Assembly (NCBI RefSeq): GCF_022952855.1 | Contig: NZ_JALJDX010000197.1 | Coordinates: 1-61,150 of the forward strand | DNA from: Pseudomonas sp. RGM2987 | Lineage (GTDB): Bacteria; Pseudomonadota; Gammaproteobacteria; Pseudomonadales; Pseudomonadaceae | Reading direction: 5' to 3' | DNA: 61,150 nt | In this document: positions 39,926 to 53,200 of the stretch, in pieces | Numbering within the stretch: position 1 is the first letter of the stretch | How the letters are laid out: each line of letters begins with the position of its first letter | Program-made: the position numbers and the translations under genes | The notes under the pieces: model-generated | What the model was told of the DNA's origin: nothing | The model's input: the letters and a program-made list of their open reading frames with translations, nothing else | The model's database searches: none

Positions 39926-39951
39926 CCCGGCTTTTGTGACGAGACGCTTAT

Positions 39952-40090
39952 GTGGCGAGGGAGCTTGCTCCCGCTGGGCTGCGCAGCAGACCCATGGCTA
40001 TCCACTCAATTTGCCTGACACACCTTGTCGCCCGGTTTCAGGGCCGCTGCGCGCCCCCGCGGGAGCAAGCTCCCCCCCCCCCCCGCCACG
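39952..40090. repeat. REPIN with a 13-C homopolymer in its right arm
   Basis: The left arm is a normal GGAGCTTGCTCC-type REP. The right arm reads GAGCAAGCT, then thirteen C (40072-40084), then GCCACGG, where sister elements have CCCTCGCCAC. This looks like slippage expansion or a sequencing artefact. Confidence 0.83.
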
Positions 40091-40134
40091 GGGTCCTGTG
40101 TTTCACAGATACTGTTGTGTTGGTCTTTCGATTT

Positions 40135-40230
40135 ATCGCGAGCAGGCTCGCTCCCACAGTGGATTGGTGCTGTTCTCAGGACTTGTGATCGACACCGTCT
40201 ATTGTGGGAGCGAGCCCGCTCCGGGCGGCG
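40135..40230. repeat. REPIN (GCGAGCAGGCTCGCTCCCAC family)
   Basis: Inverted pair of a third REP variant. It is conserved, with its flanks, at 41731-41822, as part of a larger duplicated block. Confidence 0.83.
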
Positions 40231-40259
40231 ATCCAACGATGAGGCCGGCCCTTACTACA

Positions 40260-40616
40260 TCAAGTCCGGATCTCTACCCGATCCAAAGCCTTATCCGCCA
40301 GCAGCGCGCCCAGCTCGATTATCTGGAGCACCCCCAACAGCACATGCCGCCGCGAGCCCTCCATGTCAAAGGCCAGGTCATTGAGCATCGCATTGGCCGA
40401 GGCCAGGGTTTCGCTGAGGTTGGCCAGCAGGACTTCGGTATCGACCTCGTCGCTCACGGTGAACAACTGCGCCGAGGACTTGGGTTCTGACGGGTTGTCC
40501 TCGGGTTTGAGGTAATGGTCCAGCGCACGGTCAGCGGCCTCTTGCAGCTTTTCGGGGGCGTAGTCGCCGTAGGGGAAAGTGGATGTGGGCTTGCGAACGT
40601 CCGAATCATCTTTCAA
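40260..40616 (-). CDS. DUF6124 family protein
   Basis: 118 aa, acidic, mostly helical; the pattern EKLQEAADRALDHYL, then LLANLSETLASANAM and SRRHVLLGVLQIIELGALLAD matches the Pseudomonas-restricted DUF6124 family of unknown function. The start is TTG 40616, fixed by AAGGAG at 6-7 nt upstream; an ATG two codons downstream is out of frame. It is preceded by a leader with three hairpins (40646-40749). Its 3' end and flanking REPs are partly duplicated at 41731-41880. No neighbour suggests its role. Confidence 0.8.
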   Translation of the reverse strand: MKDDSDVRKPTSTFPYGDYAPEKLQEAADRALDHYLKPEDNPSEPKSSAQLFTVSDEVDTEVLLANLSETLASANAMLNDLAFDMEGSRRHVLLGVLQIIELGALLADKALDRVEIRT

Positions 40617-40645
40617 AGGGAAACTCCTTGAATTAATGGAGCCCG

Positions 40646-40749
40646 GGACAAATTGTCCGAGCCAATACCCTGTGATTTTTTCGGTCGGTCAAGCCCGGTC
40701 GCTGAATTGGCAGCGACATTCAAAGGCTAGATCCCCCGCTTCCGAGGGA
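40646..40749 (-). promoter_or_regulatory. Structured leader of the DUF6124 gene
   Basis: Three inverted repeats lie in the 130 bp before the start: GGACAA-A-TTGTCC (40646-40658), a 7-bp stem GTCGCTG/CAGCGAC with a 6-nt loop (40698-40717), and a GC-rich hairpin at about 40731-40749. The first lies about 20 bp from the Shine-Dalgarno. A regulatory 5' UTR is likely; protein operators are the alternative. Confidence 0.55.
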
Positions 40750-40753
40750 CAAC

Positions 40754-40801
40754 CCTAAAACCTTGTCGGAAACTTCGGTGCGTCTGACAGACCACCGCAC
40801 C
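40754..40801. repeat. Upstream block shared with 41490-41537
   Basis: About 48 bp (AAAACC..GTCG.AAAC, then CTGAC.GACCAC and GTGGCGAGG) is repeated with substitutions at 41490-41537, upstream of the next minus-strand gene. It probably holds the promoter of both genes. Confidence 0.6.
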
Positions 40802-40844
40802 TGTGGCGAGGGGATTTATCCCCGTTGGGCTGCGCAGCAGCCCC
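40802..40844. repeat. Single REP (GGGGATTTATCCCC family)
   Basis: One arm only, upstream of the DUF6124 promoter. The remainder to 40947 shows nothing recognisable. Confidence 0.8.
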
Positions 40845-40947
40845 TTGGCTGTTTATTCACGTTTCTCGTCGTACCGCGCACAGATAATGATCACCTTCCT
40901 GGATAGCATTTTCGACCTAGGTCGGGTTGCGCAGGAGAGATCAAGAT

Positions 40948-41475
40948 TCAAACAATCCTAACCCGCTGCCCAGCCTCAAAATGCCGGGTCTGAAAAGGCA
41001 AGAGGATCTGGACCTTCAAACCCAGCCCTTCATCCAATCCCCAAGAAAGCGCCAATTCATCATTGCGCTTGCGAAGCGCTGCCGCAGCATTTGAAACAAC
41101 TTGTTGCTTAGGCGCCACACGACAAAACAATTCAAGTGCCTTAGAGACCTGCGACACGCGGAGATCCGTTACACATGAAAATCGAGTGAATCGCTCGAGC
41201 AGATATCCCGCACGACGAACTTCAAGCTCATCGGAGTGCTGGCTCAAAAATATCCGAGCTTCGCTTAGCAGGTCAGAGTGGGAATACCAGACATTTTTGG
41301 CCGCACATACAAGTGCGGCGTCGTCTGCTTGATTCAATGGTTTTTTGACCAATACGCGCAAGGAGGAAGAGAGAACATAGTCTTTATCGGGCTTCAACGT
41401 CGATATCCTCAAATATTCCCGCCAGATACGGGTTAGGCGGAGCGCTGGGGTATACGATTCGAACGCTAAAACCAC
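40948..41475 (-). CDS. Unidentified protein, start uncertain, possible frameshift
   Basis: The long frame gives 175 aa from GTG 41475. It is helical, with no signal peptide or TM and no motif I recognise; composition is more A+T-rich than neighbours. A second frame starts at ATG 41479 and runs 31 codons (MGGFSVRIVYPSAPPNPYL...) to 41384, with a more protein-like sequence than the first 25 codons of the long frame. A single frameshift near 41390 would join them into one protein. Either the gene is broken, or the two frames are separate. Upstream it shares the 48-bp block of the DUF6124 gene. Confidence 0.5.
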   Translation of the reverse strand: MVLAFESYTPALRLTRIWREYLRISTLKPDKDYVLSSSLRVLVKKPLNQADDAALVCAAKNVWYSHSDLLSEARIFLSQHSDELEVRRAGYLLERFTRFSCVTDLRVSQVSKALELFCRVAPKQQVVSNAAAALRKRNDELALSWGLDEGLGLKVQILLPFQTRHFEAGQRVRIV

Positions 41476-41489
41476 CCATTGCGAAGAAT

Positions 41490-41537
41490 CTTAAAACCCC
41501 GTCGAAAACATTGATGCACTGACGGACCACTTTCCCC
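41490..41537. repeat. Second copy of the DUF6124 upstream block
   Basis: Imperfect copy of 40754-40801, directly upstream of the unidentified gene and abutting a REPIN. Confidence 0.6.
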
Positions 41538-41822
41538 GTGGCGAGGGGGCTTGCTCCCGCTGGGCTGCGCAGCAGACCCAAGGTTATCAACTCCATTGGT
41601 CTGACACACCAAGCCGCCTGCTTTCATAACCGCTTCGCACTGGAACCCCAGCCCGCCCCAGCGGGAGCAAGCTCCCTCGCCACGGGGGCCTGTGCTGCGC
41701 TGATACTTTTGTGTTGGTCTTTCGATCTATCGCGAGCAGGCTCGCTCCCACAGGGTTGGGTGTAGTTCAAGGAGGTTGTGATCGACATAGCCCATTGTGG
41801 AGCGAGCCTGCTCCGGGCGGCG
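41538..41822. repeat. Two REPINs; duplicate of the 39952-40230 block
   Basis: A GGAGCTTGCTCC-type pair (41538-41684) and a GCGAGCAGGCTCGCTCCCAC-type pair (41731-41822), in the same order and with similar linkers (TTGTGTTGGTCTTTCGAT) as at 39952-40230. Confidence 0.83.
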
Positions 41823-41837
41823 ATCCGACGATGAGGC

Positions 41838-41880
41838 CGGTACTTATTGCACCAGGTCCGGATCTATACCCGCGATCCCT
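41838..41880 (-). pseudogene. Remnant of the 3' end of a second DUF6124 gene
   Basis: GATGAGGCCGGTACTTATTG...TCCGGATCTATACCC closely matches the 3' end and downstream flank of the DUF6124 gene at 40236-40276, but the frame is broken by an extra base and no 5' part follows. It shows that the upstream REPIN block was duplicated together with the gene end. Confidence 0.6.
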
Positions 41881-42202
41881 AGACAAAACCCTCGATTAAA
41901 AGCCATCAAGCAAGACCTCGCCACTGTCAGAAATAACAGGTAACGGATAATTCAGACGGATTACAGCCTATAAACACAACCTGATTATTTTCGACCGTAC
42001 CCAGCAGAGCAGCTGGTTACAAAATCAGACCTTACGTCACGCCACAGTCATCTATGCTCACCCTCACGCAGTGAACCGAGGCGCACCCCAGCGGTGCCTT
42101 CGCAGTGCGCAACAGGTAATTAAAACTGTCAATTCGAAGAATAGGTCGTAATGAAGTATGTGATTCGATTGGCGTCCTCGTTTCAGGTGAGGTGTCCAAA
42201 TC
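41881..42202. promoter_or_regulatory. A+T-rich gap before the ADP-ribosyltransferase gene
   Basis: About 320 bp without an ORF that I can support. It presumably holds the toxin-like gene's promoter; no specific site is assigned. Confidence 0.3.
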
Positions 42203-43285
42203 ATGAGTAAAAGCAACGGTTTTGTACGGGTGGCGGCTGTCGCCGTGGTATTGGCAGGCGCGTGGCAAGCGGGCCCAAATGCGTGGGCAGCGACCCAGTA
42301 CCCGATCCAGAAAGATGAACCTTGGTATCAGGCCTGGCTTCAGGTCACTGCGGATTCGAGTGTGGATATCCGCGCCACCAACCCCTCTCTGCGTTGGCGC
42401 ACCGACATGGACACCCTCTATCGAGGCGACACCACCAATCAGGGGCTGGAGGCTTTCCAGGACGGGCTATTGCCCAAATCCGTCGCGTTCCCCGAAGACG
42501 AATGGATGTACGACTGGTTCAGCCACGGGGCCGGCGCCCAACGGTCGGTCTATAGCAGTACAACCCGCAGCCAGCGTATTGCCCAGAGCTTCGCCAATGA
42601 ATGGGTGTTCGAGTTCAAGGCTCCCCACGGAATCGACCAGACTCAATCGGGCGGGCCCATTCCCGGGGAAGAGGAGATCAGCTACCCCGGCGGGGTCAAG
42701 GGGATATTTATCAAGCGGGCCTGCAAGAAAACCAATGATGCCGATTGCGTCGCGAACCCTAACTACCGTGAACCCACTGGCCACGAGACGATGCTGGAGG
42801 TTGCGGCGACCCGCATTGATTGGAACAAGCTCGTGCCTGTCGAAGGGTTGGCCTGGGTAACGAACAAGCAATCGCTGTGGGCGGTGGGTTCTGTGAAGAT
42901 CAACCCGGTGCAAGGTGCGGATGCGCTGGCCCAAGGACTGCGAGGCTGGAGCTCGTCGCCCCCAAATCTGCGATTGGCGAGCTACCCGGAGTCCAGCTTT
43001 GCGGAATCAGCCATCGTAGCCTTTCGCGACTATAGCGACGCCAAGATCTGGGCCGTCACGGAAGCAGAAAACGGTGGCTGGGTGTATGAAGTCAGGCCGA
43101 ACAGCGTGGCGGTGGATCTGTCCGGGCGTTACACCGGCAACCGTGAAGGTGCCTACGCCTTCATCGGTGGTATCAAGGGCGGGCTGTTGATGAATGCCCG
43201 CCGGTTCGAGAAAGGTGTGGGTGAGCCGGTTGAATGCATCGGCATCGAGAAAGAAGTCTGTCGCCTCGAGAACCGGCATCAATAG
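42203..43285 (+). CDS. Secreted ADP-ribosyltransferase of the cholera/pertussis toxin A type
   Basis: 360 aa with signal peptide (1-30, ending AWA). The fold signature of R-S-E mono-ADP-ribosyltransferases is present. LYRGDTTNQGLEAFQDGLLPK (about 72-92, R74) matches the first motif of cholera and heat-labile toxin A chains. VYSSTTRS (117-123) is at the STS position. MLEVAATRI (197-205) matches the ExE motif region, keeping the catalytic Glu (E199) but with Met at the first Glu position. Two nearby Cys pairs (C174/C182; C343/C350) may form disulphides. GAGGTG lies 8 nt before ATG. No B-subunit or secretion gene is adjacent. A host-directed toxin is inferred; activity and target are unknown. 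Confidence 0.75.
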   Translation: MSKSNGFVRVAAVAVVLAGAWQAGPNAWAATQYPIQKDEPWYQAWLQVTADSSVDIRATNPSLRWRTDMDTLYRGDTTNQGLEAFQDGLLPKSVAFPEDEWMYDWFSHGAGAQRSVYSSTTRSQRIAQSFANEWVFEFKAPHGIDQTQSGGPIPGEEEISYPGGVKGIFIKRACKKTNDADCVANPNYREPTGHETMLEVAATRIDWNKLVPVEGLAWVTNKQSLWAVGSVKINPVQGADALAQGLRGWSSSPPNLRLASYPESSFAESAIVAFRDYSDAKIWAVTEAENGGWVYEVRPNSVAVDLSGRYTGNREGAYAFIGGIKGGLLMNARRFEKGVGEPVECIGIEKEVCRLENRHQ

Positions 43286-43303
43286 ACGGGCCAGGAAGAG
43301 TCT

Positions 43304-43395
43304 CTGTGGGAGCGGGCTTGCTCGCGAAGAGGCCAGTACATCCAACATCGATGCAAGCTGACCCGACGTCTTCGCGGGCAAGCCCGCTCCCACAG
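43304..43395. repeat. REPIN (GGGAGCGGGCTTGCTCGCGAA family)
   Basis: Inverted pair 18 bp after the ADP-ribosyltransferase stop; it may also stabilise the 3' end of that transcript. Confidence 0.87.
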
Positions 43396-43522
43396 TTGAT
43401 TGGCGTCGGGCACATATTTCGGGCCCACTGGCGCCCCCACAGTTTCCAGGTCCACTGGAACTCACGTGGGAATCTGCTTGCGCTGACGGGCATGGTTTTG
43501 GCTATTAAACCCAGGCAATAAA

Positions 43523-43549
43523 AAACCCGCTGACTCAATCAGCGGGTTT
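43523..43549 (-). terminator. Rho-independent terminator of the purL unit
   Basis: An 11-bp stem AAACCCGCTGA/TCAGCGGGTTT with a 5-nt loop, followed by T6 in minus-strand direction, 21 bp after the stop of the YqfO-like gene. Confidence 0.92.
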
Positions 43550-43570
43550 CTCATTCAAACGGGCAAAGGA

Positions 43571-43882
43571 TCAGAAATCCTCCAACCGCCACACTTCATA
43601 TGCAGGCGTCTCGTAGGGATGGCTTTGCTTCAAGGCTTGCACCACCCCACTGATCAACTCATCGGCCACCACTAGCTCCACTTTCCATTCCTCGACCTGC
43701 TCGACCTGCCCCGCCTCGCCAATGAACGGCTGGCTGCCGTCCAGGGGGCGAAACTGGCCCAGGCCCAGCACTTGCCAGGCGCAGTGGTCATAGGCGCCGA
43801 TTCGCCCGCCACCGGCAGCGAATACGGCGCTCTTGACCACGTCCACGTGGCTGGGCGGGACGAAGAAGCAGAGCTTGTACAC
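43571..43882 (-). CDS. YqfO/NIF3-like small protein
   Basis: 103 aa corresponding to the stand-alone version of the domain inserted in YqfO/NIF3 proteins (CFFVPPSHVDVVKSAVFAAGGGRIGAYDHCAW, written here as its conserved start: CFFVP, AVFAAGGG, YDHCAW; end PYETPAYEVWRL). Function unknown. The start is GTG 43882, 4 nt after the purL stop, with GGGTGA near the end of purL as the likely ribosome site. It is co-transcribed with purL and ends at a strong terminator. Confidence 0.82.
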   Translation of the reverse strand: MYKLCFFVPPSHVDVVKSAVFAAGGGRIGAYDHCAWQVLGLGQFRPLDGSQPFIGEAGQVEQVEEWKVELVVADELISGVVQALKQSHPYETPAYEVWRLEDF

Positions 43883-43886
43883 GCCT

Positions 43887-49532
<5,646 letters not shown>

Positions 49533-49566
49533 AGCCTGCCAACCCCGCCAGTCGAGCAATAACCCC

Positions 49567-49695
49567 GTGGCGAGGGAGCTTGCTCCCGCTGGGGCGCGCA
49601 GCGGCCCTAAAATCCAAGCACCCGGTATGTCAGGCAGGTGGTCGACTTCAATAGGGCTGCTTCGCAGCCCAGCGGGAGCAAGCTCCCTCGCCACA
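49567..49695. repeat. REPIN between mltF and pdxJ
   Basis: Inverted GGAGCTTGCTCC-type pair between the convergent mltF and pdxJ genes. It lies at one boundary of the pdxJ-lepA block. Confidence 0.88.
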
Positions 49696-49764
49696 AGAGC
49701 TTTCCCCTACTGACTGACCCTACTGACTGAATTGAGGCATGCCGCCCCACCGTAGGCGGTGGGC

Positions 49765-50508
49765 TCAGGGTTTCGCGGCCGCCAGGATCAACGCCTTCAT
49801 CTCCGCCACCGCCGGCTTGAACCCGACAAATAGCGCATGGGCCACCAGCGCATGGCCGATATTCAGTTCGTTGATGCCCTTGATGGCCGCGACGGCTTCG
49901 ACGTTGTGGTAATGCAGGCCGTGGCCGGCGTTGACGATCAGGCCTTGGGCCAGGCCGAAGGTGACGCCATCGGCCACGCGCTGCAGTTCATCGGCCACCT
50001 CCATGGGCGTCTCGGCATCAGCGTAGCGGCCGGTGTGCAGTTCGATAGCCGGTGCGCCGACTCGCTTGGACGCTTCGATCTGCCGCTCGTCGGCATCGAT
50101 GAACAGCGAGACCTCGGCGCCGGTTTTCGACAGGCGCTCCACCGCCGCCTTGATCCGCGCTTCCTGCCCCGCCACGTCCAGGCCGCCTTCGGTGGTCAGT
50201 TCCTGGCGCGTCTCCGGCACCAGGCAGATGTGCGCCGGACGGATGCGCTCGGCGAACGCCATCATTTCTTCGGTCACGCCCATTTCGAAATTCATGCGGG
50301 TTTGCAGCACATCCTTGAGCAGCAGCACGTCGCGCTCCTGGATGTGCCGGCGGTCTTCACGCAGGTGCACGGTGATGCCGTCGGCGCCCGCCTCCTCGGC
50401 GTCCAATGCGGCCTTGACCGGGTCAGGGTAGCGCGTACCGCGGGCCTGGCGCAGGGTGGCGACATGGTCGATGTTCACGCCGAGAAGAATGCGATGGCTG
50501 GTGCTCAC
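49765..50508 (-). CDS. pdxJ: Pyridoxine 5'-phosphate synthase
   Basis: 247 aa from GTG 50508, chosen because GGAG lies 9 nt upstream and the product then begins [21 protein letters not shown] as in homologues. It condenses 1-deoxyxylulose 5-phosphate and 3-amino-1-hydroxyacetone phosphate to PNP. TIM-barrel motifs [19 protein letters not shown] and [10 protein letters not shown] are present. Last gene of the lepA-pdxJ cluster. Confidence 0.96.
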   Translation of the reverse strand: MSTSHRILLGVNIDHVATLRQARGTRYPDPVKAALDAEEAGADGITVHLREDRRHIQERDVLLLKDVLQTRMNFEMGVTEEMMAFAERIRPAHICLVPETRQELTTEGGLDVAGQEARIKAAVERLSKTGAEVSLFIDADERQIEASKRVGAPAIELHTGRYADAETPMEVADELQRVADGVTFGLAQGLIVNAGHGLHYHNVEAVAAIKGINELNIGHALVAHALFVGFKPAVAEMKALILAAAKP

Positions 50509-50559
50509 GTAAAAGCGCTCCTGAATGGACAAATATTCGGCCCACAGCATACGGGTTGC

Positions 50560-51249
50560 TCAGGGCTTGCGAAACAACTCGCGACTGACCAATGGCCGCC
50601 CGCCCAGGTGAACCGCCAGGGCCTGGCGCATCAGCCGTTTGGCGGCAGCCAGGGCGCCCGGCGCACTCCAGTCGGCCTCGGCCATGGCCAAAAGCTCGGC
50701 GCCGTTGAACAGCCCGGGTTGCAGCAGGTAGACCCGTTCAAGGCCCGCGTCCACTTGCAAGCGGTACAAGCCGTCTGCCGCGATGGGCTCGCCGTGCAGG
50801 TCGGTGTCGAGAGCAAAACCGTAGCCCAGGTCGTTCAGCAGCCGCCATTCGAACGAGCGCAGCAACGGCTCCAGCGGGCGGCCTTCGGCCAGGGCCAGTA
50901 GTGTGGCGGCGTAGTGATCGAAGACCGCCGGGTGAGGATCTTCGGCAGGCAACAGGCGGATCAGCAGTTCATTGAGGTACATGCCGCTGAACAACGCTTC
51001 GCCGTTGAGCCAGGCGGCAATGCCGTTGCTTTCCATGCGGCCGACATTCTTCAGTTCGCCCCGCCCGCGAAACTCCACCTCCAGCGGCACGAACGGCCGC
51101 GCCAGCGTCCCGGCCTTGCCCCGCGCCCCCCGCAACACCGCCCGCAGCCGGCCCAGGGGGGTGAGAAAGTCGACCAGGGCGCTGCTTTCGCGGTAGGCGC
51201 GTGAGTGCAGGACGTAGGCGGGTTGGGCGATGGGTTGGGAGGGGGACAT
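50560..51249 (-). CDS. recO: DNA repair protein RecO
   Basis: 229 aa. N-terminal OB fold ([26 protein letters not shown]) and helical C terminus ([17 protein letters not shown]) mark RecO, which with RecR loads RecA at gaps. It lies downstream of era but is separated from it by a REPIN at 51294-51426. Confidence 0.94.
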   Translation of the reverse strand: MSPSQPIAQPAYVLHSRAYRESSALVDFLTPLGRLRAVLRGARGKAGTLARPFVPLEVEFRGRGELKNVGRMESNGIAAWLNGEALFSGMYLNELLIRLLPAEDPHPAVFDHYAATLLALAEGRPLEPLLRSFEWRLLNDLGYGFALDTDLHGEPIAADGLYRLQVDAGLERVYLLQPGLFNGAELLAMAEADWSAPGALAAAKRLMRQALAVHLGGRPLVSRELFRKP

Positions 51250-51293
51250 GGGGGCCTGAATATCAAAAGATATCGACTGTTGAAGAAAGCTTT

Positions 51294-51426
51294 GTGGCGA
51301 GGGAGCTTGCTCCCGCTGGGCTGCGAAGCAGCCCCAAGATCAGCGACTTTGTTCAGTCAGACACACCGCATTGCCTGATTTCACGACTGCTTCGCAGCCG
51401 AACGGGAGCAAGCTCCCTCGCCACAG
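51294..51426. repeat. REPIN between era and recO
   Basis: Inverted GGAGCTTGCTCC-type pair inside what is normally a continuous operon; its transcript would form a long hairpin between the two genes. Confidence 0.88.
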
Positions 51427-51450
51427 GAGCCCGCCCACATGAACCTGGGG

Positions 51451-52353
51451 TTACAGATCGCCGTAACCCAACGAACGCAGCGCCCGCTCGTCATCCGACC
51501 AACCACCCTTCACCTTGACCCACAGGTTGAGCATGATCTTGGAGTCGAACAGCAGCTCCATGTCCTTGCGCGCTTCGGTGCCGATGCGCTTGATGCGCTC
51601 GCCCTTGTCGCCAATGATGATCTTCTTCTGGCCGTCACGCTCGACGAGGATCAAGGCGTGGATGTGCAGGGTCTTGCCCTGCTGCTTGAACTCTTCGATT
51701 TCCACGGTGATCTGGTACGGCAGCTCGGCGCCCATCTGGCGCATGATTTTCTCGCGCACCAGTTCGGCGGCGAGGAAGCGGCTGCTGCGGTCGGTGATCT
51801 GGTCTTCGGGGAAGAAGTGATCGTTTTCCGGCAGATGCTCGGCAATCACCCGCTCCAGCGCGTCGAGGTTATGGCCGTGCTGGGCGGAGATGGGGATGAT
51901 CTGGGCGTTGGGCAGCTGTTCCTGCAACCAGGTCAGGTGCGGCATCAGCTCGGCCTTGTCCTCGATGCGGTCGGTCTTGTTCAGCGCCACGATCAACGGG
52001 CCGGTCACGTACTGGACGCGCTCGAGGACCATCTGGTCTTCTTCGGTCCATTTGGTGCGGTCGACCACGAAGATCACCACGTCGACGTCTTTCAACGCCG
52101 CCGAAGCGGTCTTGTTCATGTAGCGGTTCAGGGCCTTTTCGCCGCCCTTGTGCATGCCCGGGGTATCGACGTAGATCGCCTGCACGGCGCCTTCGGTCTT
52201 GATGCCCAGCATGTTGTGGCGGGTGGTCTGGGGCTTGCGCGAGGTGATCGCCAGTTTCTGGCCGAGGATGTGGTTGAGCAATGTGGACTTGCCCACGTTC
52301 GGCCGGCCGACGATGGCGACATAGCCGCAGCGGGTAACATTTGTATCAGTCAT
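51451..52353 (-). CDS. era: GTPase Era
   Basis: 300 aa. G1 GRPNVGKS (16-23), G3 DTPGMH, G4 NKTD, and a C-terminal KH domain with [15 protein letters not shown]. Era binds 16S rRNA and assists 30S assembly. ATG 52353 has GGAG 8 nt upstream; it overlaps the rnc end by 8 nt. Alternative ATG 52359 is too close to the SD. Confidence 0.97.
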   Translation of the reverse strand: MTDTNVTRCGYVAIVGRPNVGKSTLLNHILGQKLAITSRKPQTTRHNMLGIKTEGAVQAIYVDTPGMHKGGEKALNRYMNKTASAALKDVDVVIFVVDRTKWTEEDQMVLERVQYVTGPLIVALNKTDRIEDKAELMPHLTWLQEQLPNAQIIPISAQHGHNLDALERVIAEHLPENDHFFPEDQITDRSSRFLAAELVREKIMRQMGAELPYQITVEIEEFKQQGKTLHIHALILVERDGQKKIIIGDKGERIKRIGTEARKDMELLFDSKIMLNLWVKVKGGWSDDERALRSLGYGDL

Positions 52354-53035
52354 TGCCATTCTCCACACCCAGGGCAATCAGTGCTGCGGCGGCCGCTACC
52401 TGTTCGGCAATACGACGACTCACACCCTGACCCCGGCTTTTTTCATTCAATAAGACGACTTCGCATTCGACGAAGAAGGTTCGGCAATGCGGCTCGCCCT
52501 GGATATCCACGACCTCGTAGCGCGGCAGCTCGCAGCTGCGCGATTGCAAGAACTCCTGCAAACGGGTCTTCGGGTCCTTGTTGGTGTCTACCAGTGTCAG
52601 GCTGTCGATCTCGGAGGTCAGCCAGGCCAGCACCCGCTCACGGGCCATTTCCATGCCGGAATCCAGGTAGATCGCACCGATCAAGGCTTCCAGGGCATCG
52701 GCCAGGATCGACTCGCGACGGAAGCCGCCGCTTTTCAATTCGCCAGAGCCCAGGCGCAGGTATTCGCCCAGGTCGAAACCGCGGGCCAGTACGGCCAGGG
52801 TCTCACCTTTTACCAATCGTGCGCGCAAACGCGACAACTGGCCTTCGCGGGCCAGCGGGAAACGCTCGAACAGCGCCTCGCCGGCGACGAAGTTGAGGAT
52901 GGCGTCACCGAGGAATTCCAGGCGCTCGTTGTTGCGCCCGGCAAAACTGCGGTGGGTGAGGGCCAGGAGCATCAGCTCCTGGTCCTTGAAGGTGTAGCCG
53001 AGCTGACGCTCGAGACGGCTTAGAGAAACGCTCAC
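52346..53035 (-). CDS. rnc: Ribonuclease III
   Basis: 229 aa. RNase III signature [11 protein letters not shown] and catalytic [14 protein letters not shown], followed by a C-terminal dsRNA-binding domain ([30 protein letters not shown]). It processes rRNA and structured mRNA. The start is GTG 53035, overlapping the TGA of a possible 45-codon ORF (GTGA). Era is coupled downstream. Confidence 0.97.
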   Translation of the reverse strand: MSVSLSRLERQLGYTFKDQELMLLALTHRSFAGRNNERLEFLGDAILNFVAGEALFERFPLAREGQLSRLRARLVKGETLAVLARGFDLGEYLRLGSGELKSGGFRRESILADALEALIGAIYLDSGMEMARERVLAWLTSEIDSLTLVDTNKDPKTRLQEFLQSRSCELPRYEVVDIQGEPHCRTFFVECEVVLLNEKSRGQGVSRRIAEQVAAAAALIALGVENGND

Positions 53036-53169
53036 GGTTTACCCACGCTGAGTTCGTGGCTGGATTCCACCGCCAGGGCAAGGCGCCGTTGGCTTGGGAC
53101 AATTAACGCTGTGTTCAAAAATGATGTCCTGAGTATCGTTGGCGCCTTATGCAGGCTCCAGAAATGCAT
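53032..53169 (-). CDS. Possible 45-codon ORF coupled to rnc
   Basis: ATG 53169 opens a frame [14 protein letters not shown]..., ending ELSVGKP, whose TGA overlaps the rnc GTG. In P. aeruginosa and many relatives a DUF4845 gene of about 125 codons sits here between lepB and rnc; this ORF is not similar to it by eye. No Shine-Dalgarno is seen. It may be a gene end left by deletion or mere open frame. Confidence 0.3.
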   Translation of the reverse strand: MHFWSLHKAPTILRTSFLNTALIVPSQRRLALAVESSHELSVGKP

Positions 53170-53185
53170 TCGGCGCTGTGTTCAA
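53107..53185. repeat. 12-bp direct repeat CGCTGTGTTCAA
   Basis: Identical copies at 53107-53118 and 53174-53185, 67 bp apart, in the lepB-rnc spacer. The second copy is also part of a hairpin at 53171-53193 (stem CGGCGCTG/CAGCGCCG). Could mark a deletion scar. Confidence 0.5.
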
Positions 53186-53193
53186 CAGCGCCG
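53171..53193 (-). terminator. Hairpin after lepB
   Basis: 8-bp stem CGGCGCTG/CAGCGCCG with a 7-nt loop, 8 bp past the lepB stop. No good U tract follows on the minus strand, so it is more likely an attenuating or processing hairpin than a full terminator. Confidence 0.4.
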
Positions 53194-53200
53194 TGTGTGA

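Noticed and set aside
39952..41822. CRISPR-like array from closely spaced repeats
   Set aside because: The repeats are inverted REP pairs of different families with irregular spacing, and there are no cas genes.
42203..43285. Reading the ADP-ribosyltransferase as part of a toxin-immunity or type VI effector pair
   Set aside because: It has a signal peptide, no adjacent immunity-like gene and no secretion-system or PAAR/VgrG neighbour.
53036..53200. An intact DUF4845 gene between lepB and rnc
   Set aside because: There is not enough room, and none of the frames shows its N-terminal membrane segment.
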